NCBI GenBank assembly: GCA_025560025.1 | Contig: CP048485.1 | Span: forward strand, 2,448,501 to 2,512,500 | From: Agrobacterium tumefaciens | GTDB lineage: Bacteria > Pseudomonadota > Alphaproteobacteria > Rhizobiales > Rhizobiaceae | Length of the DNA: 64,000 nt | Direction: 5' to 3' | Part shown: in pieces, positions 19,801 to 28,564 of the stretch | Layout: the number at the start of each line of letters is the position of its first letter | How positions within the stretch are numbered: the first letter of the stretch is position 1 | Position numbers and translations under genes: made by a program | The notes under the pieces: model-generated | The model's input: the letters and a program-made list of their open reading frames with translations, nothing else | Database searches by the model: none | Told to the model about the DNA's origin: nothing

Positions 19801-22369
19801 TGGAGCGCGGCACGAGACCGGACAGCAGGGACAGCGTGGGCGCGACGAACAGCGAGAAGATCAGCAGGATCTGCCAGATCAGCGCACCGAGCGGATCCAT
19901 GAAATACCAGCCGAGGATCGAGGCGAAGAACCAGGCGATCGGCGTGAGCGAGCGACGCAGATTGTCGACCATCTTCCAGCGGCCGATGGCGGTAACGCCG
20001 CGGGCACGATCGAGGATAAAGGGCAGAAGCTGCCAGTCGCCACGCGCCCAGCGATGCTGGCGCGACACTTCCACCTCATAGCGGGTCGGGAAGTCCTCCA
20101 CCAGTTCCACGTCGGTCACCAGCGCACAGCGCGCAAAGGAGCCTTCGAGCAGATCGTGGCTGAGGATGGAGTTTTCCTCGATACGGCCCTTCAGCGCCGC
20201 CTCGAAGGCATCCACATCGTAAAGACCCTTGCCGGTGAAGGTGCCTTCCGAGGTCAGGTCCTGATAGACGTCGGAAACGGTAAAGACGTAAGGATCGATA
20301 CCGCGGTTGATCGAGAAGACGCGCTGGAAGACGGAGGCGTCCTTGCCGGTCGTCAGCGAGGGCGTTACCCGCGGCTGCAGCAGGCCATAGCCTTCGACAA
20401 CCCGTCCGGATACCGGATCGATCACCGGACGGTTGATCGGGTGGTGCATCTTGCCGACGAGCTTGGTCACTGCATCGCGCATCAGGCGCGTATCAGCATC
20501 CAGCGTCATGACGTATTTGACATCGGCCGGGACGATGTTCGCGCCGCCGAGGAAGGTCGTATCCTTGTCGCCGCGCAGCAGCATGTTCAGTTCGTGCAGC
20601 TTGCCGCGCTTGCGCTCCCAGCCCATCCAGCAGCCTTCGGCCGGATTGTAGATGCGGCGGCGATGCAGCAGGTAAAAGCGCGTCTTGCCATCAAAGGCAT
20701 AACGGCTGTTCAGCGCCGCAAGCTCGCGCTTGGCATAGTCGAGAATTTCAAGGTCATCGTCGGACTGTTCATACTGCGCATCGCGCCAGTCGCTCACCAG
20801 CGAGAAATAAATCTCGCCATGCGGATTTGCGAGATAATGCACCTCGATATTGCGCATCATCTCATCGACGCTGTCGCGGCTGGTCAGCATGCAGGGCACG
20901 GCGACCAATGTGCGGGCATCCTGCGGAATGCCGTTCTTGAACTCGTATCCGACCAGCCGGAACGGTTTCACGAAGAAGGTGACGAGGGTGTTGAAGAGGC
21001 CGGTCGCGCCTTCGGATGCCGGCAATGCGAACATCAGCAGGAAGGCGGTCACAACATACCAGGGCATGCCGGCCTGCGCCAGGAACCAGCCGACAGCGAG
21101 CATGGCGAGCGCAGTGATCAGCAGCACCGGCGCGGCGATTGCCAGCCAGTTGAACTTGCGCATCGAGCGCACGATACGCTGCGACACCAGCGGCCGGTAA
21201 CCCAAAGCCTTTTCAAGCTCGAAGCGACGCTGGCCGACAAGCACGGAGCCGACATTGACGCGATGAGTTTCATCCGCACCGGCCGGCGTCTCCGAACGCG
21301 CCATTTCGACGGCGGCGCGCGCAACCTCCACTTCGGTCTTGGGAGAACGGCGCGCCAGAAGTTCGATCGTATTGCGGTAGGTGTTGCGCGAACCGAAATC
21401 GAGAACCTCGTAGTCGGTCTCTTCGCGCAGGACCTTGTCGATATGGCTGACTTCCTCGAACCACACCGACCATTCGGTATCGTCGATTTCGCGCAGGCTC
21501 TTGACGATATTGCCCATCGTCACATTGCCGGATGCCAGGCGGTTATGTTCCGACATCATGACGTTTTCGGCATCGGTGCCGGCAGCGTGAAGACGCTCTT
21601 CGAGCCAGGCCACCGCAAAACCGGAGGTCTGCGAACCGTTCCTCAGACGATAAAGGAATTGCGTCGCGAAAGTCGGGTCGTCCACCAGCGAATCGACCTG
21701 CTTGAGAAGCGCCGCCGACGCTTCCGCATCGTTCAGACGGATGATTTCATCGACGACCTCATTCGCCTTCTGGCGCATGCGGCGCGAACGCTCGACACGG
21801 ATGGAGATGCGGCGAAGATTTTCGATGAGAACGAAACGGATGATCGACGGCAAAGCCCACAATTCGCCGATCTGCAACGTCTTCGAGGTCTGGTAGCCAT
21901 CCACCAGCGCCGTCATGTTCTCGCGCGAAACCGTGCTGTGGGTATGGGCGACATAAAGCCAGCCGAGCGCCATGACCCGCGGGATCGTAACACCGCCCAC
22001 CGTCATCGTCGGCAGCTGGCGATAGAACTTGCGCGGAAAATCGCGGCGGACTTCCTGGATCGCCTCTTCGATGACGTAGTGATTGTCGAGCAGCCATTCC
22101 GCCGCCGGCGTTATCGTCGCGCCATTTTCCGCGTCGACGGCCGTCGTGCGATAGACCCTGAGGATTTCCTTCTCGTTCTCGCGATGACGCTCGAAGAAAT
22201 CGAACTCCATGAAGCCGGGAAGACTGTCGGCGCCATCGCGCGAAAGCGCGGCGCCCGCATCATGAAGTTCCTCAACCGTCATATACGACGCGCGGATCGA
22301 ATCATTGTGATCGATCTGCTTCGTCTCGGAATCACGGGCGGCGGCGGTCGGGGTAATATGAAATGACAT
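13874..22369 (-). CDS. chvB: Cyclic beta-1,2-glucan synthase ChvB/NdvB
   Basis: A giant inner-membrane enzyme that starts, elongates, trims and cyclises beta-1,2-glucan from UDP-glucose; the product leaves through ChvA. With the ATG at 22369 (MSFHITPT) it is 2831 aa, the length recalled for Agrobacterium ChvB; the frame opens 29 codons further up without family support. Membrane segments cluster at residues about 410-460, 815-865 and 945-985. The glycosyltransferase 84 region between them shows DADTR (about 623) and QHRWARGDW (about 773). The C-terminal third is a GH94-type phosphorylase module, known to set chain length, with GGDWNDGMN holding the catalytic Asp (about 2525). No frameshift or stop was seen along 8.5 kb. 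Confidence 0.96.
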   Translation of the reverse strand: MSFHITPTAAARDSETKQIDHNDSIRASYMTVEELHDAGAALSRDGADSLPGFMEFDFFERHRENEKEILRVYRTTAVDAENGATITPAAEWLLDNHYVIEEAIQEVRRDFPRKFYRQLPTMTVGGVTIPRVMALGWLYVAHTHSTVSRENMTALVDGYQTSKTLQIGELWALPSIIRFVLIENLRRISIRVERSRRMRQKANEVVDEIIRLNDAEASAALLKQVDSLVDDPTFATQFLYRLRNGSQTSGFAVAWLEERLHAAGTDAENVMMSEHNRLASGNVTMGNIVKSLREIDDTEWSVWFEEVSHIDKVLREETDYEVLDFGSRNTYRNTIELLARRSPKTEVEVARAAVEMARSETPAGADETHRVNVGSVLVGQRRFELEKALGYRPLVSQRIVRSMRKFNWLAIAAPVLLITALAMLAVGWFLAQAGMPWYVVTAFLLMFALPASEGATGLFNTLVTFFVKPFRLVGYEFKNGIPQDARTLVAVPCMLTSRDSVDEMMRNIEVHYLANPHGEIYFSLVSDWRDAQYEQSDDDLEILDYAKRELAALNSRYAFDGKTRFYLLHRRRIYNPAEGCWMGWERKRGKLHELNMLLRGDKDTTFLGGANIVPADVKYVMTLDADTRLMRDAVTKLVGKMHHPINRPVIDPVSGRVVEGYGLLQPRVTPSLTTGKDASVFQRVFSINRGIDPYVFTVSDVYQDLTSEGTFTGKGLYDVDAFEAALKGRIEENSILSHDLLEGSFARCALVTDVELVEDFPTRYEVEVSRQHRWARGDWQLLPFILDRARGVTAIGRWKMVDNLRRSLTPIAWFFASILGWYFMDPLGALIWQILLIFSLFVAPTLSLLSGLVPRSTDIVPQAHFHTIWSEIRATNAQVALRIVFIADAACMMTDAIARSLYRLLVSHKLMLEWRTAASMQSSAQGSIIDYYRQMWHAPVVAMLGLLFAALPGDNAFLIGIPFTLLWVLSPAVAWYVSQSAETEDRLFVSEHVSFELRKIARRTWRYYEAFVTPQENHLPPDNFQETPEPIVASRTSPTNIGVYLLSIISARQFGWISFADTLERIENTIQTVEKMEKHRGHLYNWYHTDTLQTLGPRYVSAVDSGNLAGHLIAVSSACRDWAEAPSAHLQGNLDGIGDVAGILRETLKALPDDRKNLRPLHRRLEERIIGFSNALASVKREHEFASIRVINLAVLARDIQKLATNVDHEVKSAQSAEVTRWAQLLVESCEAHISDSAIDLTNMEPLRQRLASLRDRSRNLAFSMDFTFLYRKDRRLLSIGYRVESKELDEACYDLLASECRLTSLFAIAKGDLPTEHWYRLGRQVVPIGAQGALVSWSGSMFEYLMPPLVMQERQGGILNQTNNLIVKEQMNHGRRLGTPWGISEAAFNARDHNMNYQYTNFGVPTLGLKRGLGQNAVIAPYASILASQYDPDGALENLDKLRKLGALGQYGFHDAVDFTPTRVPDGKVCAVVYNYYAHHHGMSIAAVANVAFDGVLRELFHSDPVIEAAELLLQEKAPREVPVMSAKYEPETPGKEQADLLRAEVRSIADPAVRDREVVFLSNGHYSTMLTSTGAGYSKWNGQAISRWKADPTEDRWGTFIFLRDTTNGQWWSATAEPRVIEGEKTKTIFTDDKAEFHKTTGDLQSVVECIVATEHDAEGRRVTLLNVGSEDRYIEVTSYMEPVIASEDDDNAHPLFSRMFVQTEIGRRGDVIRAWRNRRSPNEAGTVIAHLAADNAGPSRPTEFETDRAKFIGRGRSLREAAAFDAGATLSSTDGFTLDPILSLRRTVRVPAGKKVSVIFWTIAAPSREEVDKAIDRYRHPDAFAHELVHAWTRTQVQMRHVGVTSQQAAAFQHLGRYLTYPDMHLRADSETLKTGLASQRALWPLAISGDFPIFSLRINDDMDMDIAREALSAHEYLRSRGVIFDLVIVNERAASYAQDMQHALDHISEAQRRINPADGGRPHVFSVRRDLMDEETWSALLAASRVVLHVRNGKIVDQINRAVSLFAAHRGPDGTSDAAQARLPVPVFPVAEPVEDAGDLDFWNGFGGFARSGQEYVVRLNGGQSTPHPWINVISNENFGFHISAEGAGFSWSRNSRDYQLTPWSNDPVINRPGEAFYVADVETGKLYTPCAALSRDPEAMFETRHGLGYSVLTGVADTLEVELTQTVDREKPVKLSQVIVRNKGSKSRRLKVYAYVEWVLGNNGQKSAPFILSRHDAGNNAIFASNPYSIDYSARTAFLTLDSEASGFTTSRREFIGRFGSAQAPQGIVSGAALSGSTEVDGDPCAALMQEIHLKPGEERHMTFILGDADNAEEAEALVKDVRQADFQTVLDESKAFWTGFTGQLQVSTPDAGFNHMVNNWLPYQALACRILARTAFYQSSGAFGFRDQLQDTLAFLLYQPDLARKQILRAAGRQFPEGDVQHWWLPLTGAGVRTTISDDVVWLAYAINQYVSATGDAAILDESIPFLKGPALMPGQHDAFFQPETSDRSVTLYEHAALALDLAIHRTGENGLPLILGGDWNDGMNRVGVGGKGTSVWLGWFLAGALRDFIGIAEKRGDADRVGKWTAHREKLRNVLETAGWDGSYYRRGYFDDGTPLGSTESEECRIDSLGQSWSVLSGEGEEARSRQAMDAVMEHLVDEQTGIIRLFTPPFSRAPHDPGYIKGYPPGVRENGGQYTHAATWVVLALAKQGRAQEAWNCFKLLNPVNHALDAAASETYRVEPYVVTADVYGEGAYAGRGGWSWYTGSAGWLYRAAVEGILGITRTDGKLHISPSLPEDWSGFSVKITLDGKAKDIAVSRKAGTADVSVSVDGKPLSADDRVIPFD

Positions 22370-22943
22370 CGGGCTCGTATTCTGAACTTTATGGAGACTT
22401 GTTCGACTTGACCGGCATTTCGTCCGTGGCGGGAACACGCACGAAAATCGGGCCACGCTATATTTATGACTTATCCTGAACCTTCGGTGAACCGGACCGG
22501 ACGCTGTCCGGAACGGATCGTCATGAGCAGCACATCCACAGGCGCATCATGCTGCGGTATAATTAATCCGGAATGTTCGCGAAGCTGGAGATCGGTACGG
22601 CCATCGTGTTTTCGATAGGCGGAAGAATATGCCGTCCTGCGGCCCGGCAACGCCGTTCCGACCGGATTTCGCACCCTCCCCGATGGCGAAAATTGTTCGC
22701 ACAACGTCCGATAATCCCCCGTTGACAACCTGAAGGGCAACACGAACCGAGAGGCCCGCGCTACATCCGAAAGAAGCTAATGCCCCAGGACGTCAATAGT
22801 TCCATGCCACCTGTCGCGGCACGATGCAAGCGCTGAATTTCGGGGCATTTCCGGGCAGGCACGCCCCTTACGCATGGCTGCATATGCTGCTATGTCATTT
22901 ACAAAAGACGCCGGAAAAAACGGCCGAACTCGGGACTTTAAAA
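22370..22943. other. Divergent intergenic region between chvB and the amidohydrolase gene
   Basis: This 574-bp region should hold the promoters of both genes. The frame of the amidohydrolase extends about 40 codons into it, but that extension has no family similarity. I see no strong repeat, RNA gene or other conserved element. Confidence 0.45.
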
Positions 22944-24122
22944 ATGACCAGACAGACCGCAAATCTCGCATCTTTTGCCAACCATATGCCGGATGTGGTG
23001 GCCATTCGCCGCCACCTGCACCGCAACCCCGAAATCGGCCTTTCGGAGTTCAAGACGTCGGATTTTATCGCCGAACAATTGGCGGGAATGGGCTATGAGG
23101 TCACGCGGGGGCTGGCCGGAACCGGTGTCGTCGCCACGCTCAGCAGTGGCGACAGTACCCGCACGCTCGGCATCCGCGCCGATATCGACGCCCTGCCGAT
23201 CCATGAAGAAACCGGGGCGGATTATGCGAGCGCCAATCAAGGCGTGATGCATGCCTGCGGTCATGACGGCCACACCGCCATGCTGCTCGGTGCGGCGAAG
23301 ATCATTGCGGAGCGCAAAAATTTCGACGGAACCCTGCATCTGATCTTCCAGCCGGCGGAAGAGAATTTCGGCGGCGCCCGCATCATGATCGAGGACGGCC
23401 TGTTCGAGCGTTTTCCCTGCGATGCGGTTTTTGCCCTTCATAACGATCCCGGCGTGCCCTTCGGGCAATTCGTGCTACGCGACGGGCCGATCCTTGCCGC
23501 CGTCGACGAATGCAAGATTACCGTCAACGGATATGGCGGCCACGGCGCCGAACCGCAGGATGCGGCCGACCCCATCGTTGCCGGCGCAAGCATCATCATG
23601 GCGCTGCAAACCGTGGTGTCGCGCAACATCCATCCGCAACTATCGGCGGTTGTCACCGTTGGCGCGTTCCATGCCGGTGCTGCCAGCAATGTCATTCCCG
23701 AAACGGCGGAAATGCTGCTGACCATCCGCTCCTTCGATCCGGGCGTGCGCGACGAGCTGGAAAAGCGCATCCGGGCGATAGCCGAAGGCCAGGCGGCCAG
23801 CTATGGCATGAGCGTCACCATCGATTACGAGCGCGGTTATAATGCAACCGTCAACCACAAGGCGGAAACGGATTATGTCGCCGATCTCGCCCGGCGTTTT
23901 GCCGGCCCTGAAAAGGTGGCCCAGATGCAGCGCCCATCAATGGGTGCGGAAGACTTCGCCTATATGCTGGAGAAACGGCCCGGCTGTTATTTCTTCCTCG
24001 GCACTGCGCGCACGGAGAATGACCCGCCGCTGCACCATCCGAAATTCGATTTCAACGACGATATCCTGCCGATCGGAACCGCGTTCTGGGTTGATCTGGC
24101 GGAAGATTACCTGAAGGCGTGA
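22944..24122 (+). CDS. M20-family amidohydrolase (hippurate hydrolase-like)
   Basis: A 392-aa cytoplasmic di-metal hydrolase of the M20D group (HipO/IAA-amino acid hydrolase/N-acyl-L-amino acid amidohydrolase). Visible metal and catalytic residues are HACGHDGH (103-110), the PAEE pair, the His in ALHNDP, a GGHGAEPQ dimerisation-domain motif and the late HHPKFDFNDD motif with the last metal-binding His. These enzymes release amino acids from N-acyl conjugates such as hippurate or indole-3-acetyl amino acids. The latter would suit a plant-associated host, but no sequence feature fixes the substrate. I chose the ATG at 22944; the frame extends to 22824. It ends in a strong bidirectional terminator. 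Confidence 0.88.
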   Translation: MTRQTANLASFANHMPDVVAIRRHLHRNPEIGLSEFKTSDFIAEQLAGMGYEVTRGLAGTGVVATLSSGDSTRTLGIRADIDALPIHEETGADYASANQGVMHACGHDGHTAMLLGAAKIIAERKNFDGTLHLIFQPAEENFGGARIMIEDGLFERFPCDAVFALHNDPGVPFGQFVLRDGPILAAVDECKITVNGYGGHGAEPQDAADPIVAGASIIMALQTVVSRNIHPQLSAVVTVGAFHAGAASNVIPETAEMLLTIRSFDPGVRDELEKRIRAIAEGQAASYGMSVTIDYERGYNATVNHKAETDYVADLARRFAGPEKVAQMQRPSMGAEDFAYMLEKRPGCYFFLGTARTENDPPLHHPKFDFNDDILPIGTAFWVDLAEDYLKA

Positions 24123-24131
24123 GCGGTCATG

Positions 24132-24164
24132 AAAAAGGCCGGTCGGAGGAGCGACCGGCCTTTT
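24132..24164. terminator. Bidirectional terminator after the amidohydrolase gene
   Basis: A perfect 9-bp stem (24137-24145 with 24152-24160) is flanked by AAAAA and TTTT. It serves the amidohydrolase gene and the convergent small membrane protein gene. Confidence 0.9.
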
Positions 24165-24197
24165 ATTCTCAAATTACCTGATGAGAAATCGGGAGGA

Positions 24198-24341
24198 TCA
24201 GGGAACGAGACCGAAGATGACGGCAGCGACAAAAGCCACGCAGACGCCGACAAGAGCCGCATGAACCGAATCTTTCCAGTTGCGCGGCGACTGGGGCTGC
24301 GAGACAAAGTCTTTTACTTTTCCTGCCTTGGAATAAGACAT
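24198..24341 (-). CDS. Small single-span membrane protein, 47 aa
   Basis: I do not recognise this protein. It starts MSYSKAGKVKDF, has a basic, Gln/Pro-containing N-terminal half, and ends in one hydrophobic helix (about residues 27-46) with only two residues or fewer beyond it. A clear GGGAG lies 7 nt upstream of the ATG, supporting real translation despite its size. It is monocistronic, and its 3' side shares the bidirectional terminator at 24132-24164. The topology resembles small respiratory-complex or transport accessory subunits such as aa3-oxidase subunit IV, but I see no motif that proves it. Confidence 0.6.
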   Translation of the reverse strand: MSYSKAGKVKDFVSQPQSPRNWKDSVHAALVGVCVAFVAAVIFGLVP

Positions 24342-24571
24342 TGTACACTCCCTTCCTGCTCGGCCCTTCAAAGCGGGCATTGCTTATTTCACTTATAGAA
24401 TAGCTTTATTCCCCACTGTTTCAGTAGAGATAAAATTCCATAAGATTGGCGCATCGGGAAAAATACCGATTGCAACTTGCCCACCGGCAAGCATCAATCT
24501 ACCCATGGCTCGGGATTAACGCGGTGGAGGGCATTTCCGTTCAAAAACCAGTGGCGGGCACGGAAAAGACC

Positions 24572-25675
24572 ATGACGGACATCGACGCCATCATCATCGG
24601 AGCCGGGGTGATAGGGCTCGCGACAGCGCGTGAACTGGCGATGCGTGGCCTTTCCGTCATCATCCTCGAAAGCGGGAAGGAATTCGGCTCTGCCACCTCC
24701 TCCCGCAACAGCGAAGTCATCCACGCCGGGCTTTATTATCCGTCCGGAAGCCTCAAGGCCCGACTTTGCGTGGAGGGCAAGGAGCGGCTCTATGCCTTCT
24801 GCCAAAGCCATGGCGTGGCACATCGCCGCTGCGGCAAGCTCATCGTCGCCACGAGCGATGAAGAGGTCGCCATGCTCGCCACCCTACGCGAAAAAGGCAA
24901 AGCTAACGGCTGCAACGACCTTGAGCTGATCGATGCGCGACAGGCGCGCCTGCTCGAACCCGCACTCGCCTGCGTCGCAGCCCTGATATCGCCCTCGACG
25001 GGCATCATCGACAGCCACGCCTATATGCTGGCGCTGCTTGGAGACGCGCAGGATCATGGCGCAGCCCTTGCCCTGAATGCACCCTTCGAAAAGGCAGAGG
25101 CGATGGGCGATGGTTTCCGTGTTTACGTCGGCGGAACAGAGCCCACCAGCCTGACATGCCGGCTGCTCGTCAATTCCGCCGGGCTTGTTGCACCCATGGT
25201 GGCGAGAAAGATCGAAGGATTGCCGGAGGATATGATTCCGCAGGCGCGTTTCGCCAAGGGCAGCTATTTTTCGCTGGCCGGCAAGTCGCCCTTTTCACGG
25301 CTGATCTACCCCGCGCCGAACACCCATGGCCTCGGCGTGCATCTCACGCTCGATCTCGCCGGCCAGGCCCGCTTCGGGCCGGATGTGGAGTGGGTGGACA
25401 CCATCGATTATGCCGTCGATCCCCGCCGCATGGAGGGGTTTTGCGATGCGATCCGTCGTTATTGGCCGGGCCTTCCCGATAACGCGCTGATCCCGGCCTA
25501 TTCCGGTATCCGGCCGAAGATTTCCGGCCCGGACGAACCGGCCATGGACTTCCGCATCGATGGGCCGGCAACGCATGGCCTTGCCGGCCTCGTCAATCTT
25601 TTCGGCATAGAAAGCCCCGGCCTCACCGCCTCGCTGGCGATTGCCGATGAGGTCGCTGCACGGCTAGACGCCTAA
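24572..25675 (+). CDS. FAD-dependent oxidoreductase, L-2-hydroxyglutarate oxidase (LhgO)-like
   Basis: A 367-aa DAO-fold flavoprotein. The N-terminus [19 protein letters not shown] carries the GxGxxG dinucleotide site, followed by LESG and the [15 protein letters not shown] segment that is characteristic of L-2-hydroxyglutarate dehydrogenase/oxidase. The C-terminal part shows GIRPKISGP and [13 protein letters not shown], also typical of that group. It would oxidise L-2-hydroxyglutarate (or a related L-2-hydroxy acid) to the 2-keto acid, passing electrons to quinone or oxygen. The frame is open upstream to 24446 but similarity starts at the ATG at 24572. The next gene is convergent with an 8-bp gap. 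Confidence 0.8.
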   Translation: MTDIDAIIIGAGVIGLATARELAMRGLSVIILESGKEFGSATSSRNSEVIHAGLYYPSGSLKARLCVEGKERLYAFCQSHGVAHRRCGKLIVATSDEEVAMLATLREKGKANGCNDLELIDARQARLLEPALACVAALISPSTGIIDSHAYMLALLGDAQDHGAALALNAPFEKAEAMGDGFRVYVGGTEPTSLTCRLLVNSAGLVAPMVARKIEGLPEDMIPQARFAKGSYFSLAGKSPFSRLIYPAPNTHGLGVHLTLDLAGQARFGPDVEWVDTIDYAVDPRRMEGFCDAIRRYWPGLPDNALIPAYSGIRPKISGPDEPAMDFRIDGPATHGLAGLVNLFGIESPGLTASLAIADEVAARLDA

Positions 25676-25683
25676 CCTTGACC

Positions 25684-26658
25684 TCAGCCGAAACGGGACA
25701 GGGCGCCGGCCATGATCTCCAGATCGACATTGCCGCCGGAAGCGACTGCGATCACCGTTTCGCTTTCCAGTTCATCGCCGTGGAAGAGGGCCGCCGCCAG
25801 CGCCACCGCACCACCGGGTTCGACAACGATCTTCAGCCGGTTGAAGGCGAGAACCATAGCCCGCAGCGCTTCCTCCTCGGTCACGGCAATGCCTTTTCCG
25901 CAGAGCCCGGCCATGATGGGGAAAGTAATGTTGCCGGGCTGCGGCGTGACGATCGCGTCGCAGATCGAGCCCGAGGTCGTAGCGTTACGCTCGATCTTAC
26001 CCGCAGCAAGGGAGCGCGCCACATCGTCGAACCGCTCCGGTTCCGACGTCCTGACCTTGTAGTCTGGCGCTTTTGCTGCGAGTGCCAGGGAGATGCCGGA
26101 GGTGAGGCCGCCGCCACCGCAGGGCACCAGAACCTCGGCCGCACCGATGCCCAGCTCCGCGCCCTGTTCGGCAATCTCCAGCCCCACTGTCCCCTGCCCG
26201 GCAATGACCAGCGGTTCGTCATAGGGCCTGATCAGCGTCAGCCCACGCTCGCGAGAAATGCGATCTCCGATAGCGTCGCGATCTTCGTTAGCACGGTCAT
26301 AGAGCACCACCTCCGCACCAAAGGCCCGGGTATTGTCGATTTTGATCTTCGGCGCATCCGACGGCATGATGATGACGGCGGGAACATTGTGCAGCCGGGC
26401 GGCAAGCGCCACGCCCTGCGCATGGTTGCCGGAGGAGAAGGCGATCACGCCCTTGGCGCGCACCTCCGCCGGAAGGCCAGAGACGGCCGACCAGCCGCCG
26501 CGAAACTTGAAGGAACCCGTTCTCTGCAGGCATTCGGCCTTTATGAACAGCTTCCGCCCGGCAATCTCGTCCAGAAAAGGCGATGAGAGAAGCGGTGTGC
26601 GAACCGCATGGTTGCCGATGCGCCCACGCGCGGCTTCTATCATCGAAATATCTGTCAT
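25684..26658 (-). CDS. PLP-dependent threonine/serine dehydratase family protein
   Basis: A 324-aa fold-type II PLP enzyme. The Schiff-base Lys is in GSFKFRG, SSGNHAQG is the substrate loop and PCGGGGL is the phosphate-binding loop. It lacks the C-terminal ACT-like regulatory domains of biosynthetic IlvA. The length fits catabolic threonine dehydratase, serine racemase/dehydratase or threo-3-hydroxyaspartate ammonia-lyase, and sequence alone does not separate these. It is convergent with the LhgO-like gene (8-bp gap) and followed upstream by the sugar-acid operon's terminator, so it is probably transcribed alone. Confidence 0.85.
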   Translation of the reverse strand: MTDISMIEAARGRIGNHAVRTPLLSSPFLDEIAGRKLFIKAECLQRTGSFKFRGGWSAVSGLPAEVRAKGVIAFSSGNHAQGVALAARLHNVPAVIIMPSDAPKIKIDNTRAFGAEVVLYDRANEDRDAIGDRISRERGLTLIRPYDEPLVIAGQGTVGLEIAEQGAELGIGAAEVLVPCGGGGLTSGISLALAAKAPDYKVRTSEPERFDDVARSLAAGKIERNATTSGSICDAIVTPQPGNITFPIMAGLCGKGIAVTEEEALRAMVLAFNRLKIVVEPGGAVALAAALFHGDELESETVIAVASGGNVDLEIMAGALSRFG

Positions 26659-26730
26659 GTCCTGCCCCTGTGATGCGGATTTGCGGGTACATTAAGAGGT
26701 CGCAATCAATTGCGAAACCGCCCGGAAAAG

Positions 26731-26759
26731 AAAAATCCCCGGACGTGACCGGGGATTTT
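26731..26759. terminator. Terminator downstream of the IlvD/Edd operon
   Basis: A 7-bp GC stem (26736-26742 with 26749-26755), extended by A/T pairs, has T-runs on both strands. It lies just after the - strand dehydratase stop and upstream of the PLP dehydratase gene. Confidence 0.88.
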
Positions 26760-26770
26760 GTCCTATGTGA

Positions 26771-28555
26771 TCAATGATTGTGCCGGGGCATCTTCTCGGC
26801 AATCCGGCGGAAATCCGCGGCCCCTTCCAGAACCGCGCCATCCGAAAGCTGGGTCACCGACTGGCGGTAGATGCGCTGCCATGGCGTCGCATCCGCAGGA
26901 ACGGCAGGAATGCCATCGGCCTTGCGGGCGGCAAGCTCCTCATCCGGCACCAGCGCATTGCATTGCCCCCCATTGAAATCGATGCGGATCACATCGCCCG
27001 TGCGAAGCCATGCCAGTCCGCCGCCTGCGGCACTTTCCGGCGAGGCGTTGAGGATGGACGGGCTGTCCGCCGTTCCCGATTGCCGGCCGTCGCCGATCGT
27101 CGGCAGGCTGGTGATACCCTTTTTCAACAGCGCATCCGGCGGCTGCATGTTGACGACCTCAGCCGAACCCGGCCAGCCGAGCGGCCCCGCACCGCGAATG
27201 ACGAGAATGGTGCGCTCATCAATATCGAGGGACGGATCGTTGATACGGGCGTGATAGTCTTCCGAACCATCAAACACCACGCATTTGCCCTCGAAAATCC
27301 CCTCACGGCCCGGCTCGCTCAGATAACGCTGGCGGAATTCCGCCGAGATCACGCTCGTCTTCATGATGGCGAAATCGAACAGATTGCCCTTGAGAACGAG
27401 GAAACCGGCCCGTTCCTTCAGTGGCTTATCGTAAGGCAGGATCACGTCGCGGTCGGTCGATTCCCGCCCTTCCAGATTATCCGCCATGGTCTTGCCGGTT
27501 ACGGTGGGACAGCTTCCGTCGAGCTTGCCGGCCTTGAGAAGCTCCCACATGATGGCGGGCGTGCCGCCGGCGCGGTGATATTTCTCACCCAGCCATTTGC
27601 CGGCCGGCTGAACATTGGCGATGAGCGGAATGTCGTAACCGTGGACCTGCCAGTCTTCCTCGCGAAGCTCGACGCCCGCATGTTTGGCCATGGCTGCCAG
27701 ATGCGGCTGGGCGTTGGTGGAACCGCCGATTGCCGAGTTGACGCGGATCGCGTTCAAAAACGCCTCTCGCGTCATGATGTCGGAAGGCTTGATATTTTCG
27801 ACAACCAGCTCGACGGCGCGGCGGCCGGTGCGATAGGCCATCTGGCCGCGTTCACGGTAAGCGGCGGGAATGGCGCCGCAGCCGGTAAGCGACATGCCGA
27901 GCGCCTCCGCCATGGCGTTCATGGTAGAGGCCGTGCCCATGGTGTTGCAATGGCCGACCGACGGGGCTGATTCCAGCGCTGCCTGCAAGAATTCCTCACG
28001 GGTGATTTCGCCAGCGCCGTATTTGCGGCGCATGCGCCAGATGACCGTGCCGGAACCAACCAGATCGCCATCATGATAACCGTCGAGCATCGGCCCGCCG
28101 GATAGAACGATGGCCGGAATATCCACCGTGCTTGCCGCCATCAATGCCGAAGGCGTGGTCTTGTCGCAACCCGTGGTCAAAACGACACCATCAAGCGGAT
28201 AACCGTAAAGCACTTCCACAAGGCTGAGATAGGCAAGATTGCGGTCAAGCGCCGCCGTCGGGCGCTTGCAGTTTTCAAACATCGGATGGGTCGGAAACTC
28301 GATGGGAATGCCACCCGCATCGCGGATGCCGTCCCGCACCCGCTTGACCAGTTCCACATGGACGCGGTTACAGGGCGTCAGGTCGCTGCCGCTCTGGGCA
28401 ATGCCGATGACCGGCTTGCCGGAACGCAGCTCTTCCGGCGTCACGCCGTAATTCATGAAGCGCTCCAGATAGAGCGCCGTCATGTCGAGATGGTCGGGAT
28501 TGTCGAACCAGTCCTGCGACCGCAGGCGGCGCATCGGTGTCTTCTCGTCGCTCAT
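26771..28555 (-). CDS. IlvD/Edd-family sugar-acid dehydratase
   Basis: A 594-aa Fe-S dehydratase of the IlvD/Edd superfamily, which removes water from dihydroxy or aldonic acids to give 2-keto-3-deoxy acids. Cluster-ligand motifs are visible: [14 protein letters not shown] with one Cys and [17 protein letters not shown] with another; an upstream CNR (PCNRVHVEL) provides the third. The catalytic Ser/GGQCNAL region is near the C-terminus. Length and genomic context favour the arabinonate/xylonate/galactonate branch over branched-chain amino-acid IlvD. It is the last gene of a three-gene operon (dehydrogenase, dehydrogenase, dehydratase) with gaps of 9 bp and a 4-bp overlap. Confidence 0.88.
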   Translation of the reverse strand: MSDEKTPMRRLRSQDWFDNPDHLDMTALYLERFMNYGVTPEELRSGKPVIGIAQSGSDLTPCNRVHVELVKRVRDGIRDAGGIPIEFPTHPMFENCKRPTAALDRNLAYLSLVEVLYGYPLDGVVLTTGCDKTTPSALMAASTVDIPAIVLSGGPMLDGYHDGDLVGSGTVIWRMRRKYGAGEITREEFLQAALESAPSVGHCNTMGTASTMNAMAEALGMSLTGCGAIPAAYRERGQMAYRTGRRAVELVVENIKPSDIMTREAFLNAIRVNSAIGGSTNAQPHLAAMAKHAGVELREEDWQVHGYDIPLIANVQPAGKWLGEKYHRAGGTPAIMWELLKAGKLDGSCPTVTGKTMADNLEGRESTDRDVILPYDKPLKERAGFLVLKGNLFDFAIMKTSVISAEFRQRYLSEPGREGIFEGKCVVFDGSEDYHARINDPSLDIDERTILVIRGAGPLGWPGSAEVVNMQPPDALLKKGITSLPTIGDGRQSGTADSPSILNASPESAAGGGLAWLRTGDVIRIDFNGGQCNALVPDEELAARKADGIPAVPADATPWQRIYRQSVTQLSDGAVLEGAADFRRIAEKMPRHNH

Positions 28556-28564
28556 GAACCTGCC

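Noticed and set aside
16112..22366. A 2084-codon open frame on the + strand antisense to chvB
   Set aside because: The chvB product on the other strand is a known giant enzyme with all catalytic motifs. The antisense frame is an effect of GC-rich codon use; its translation is low-complexity, rich in His, Arg and Gly, and has no recognised domains.
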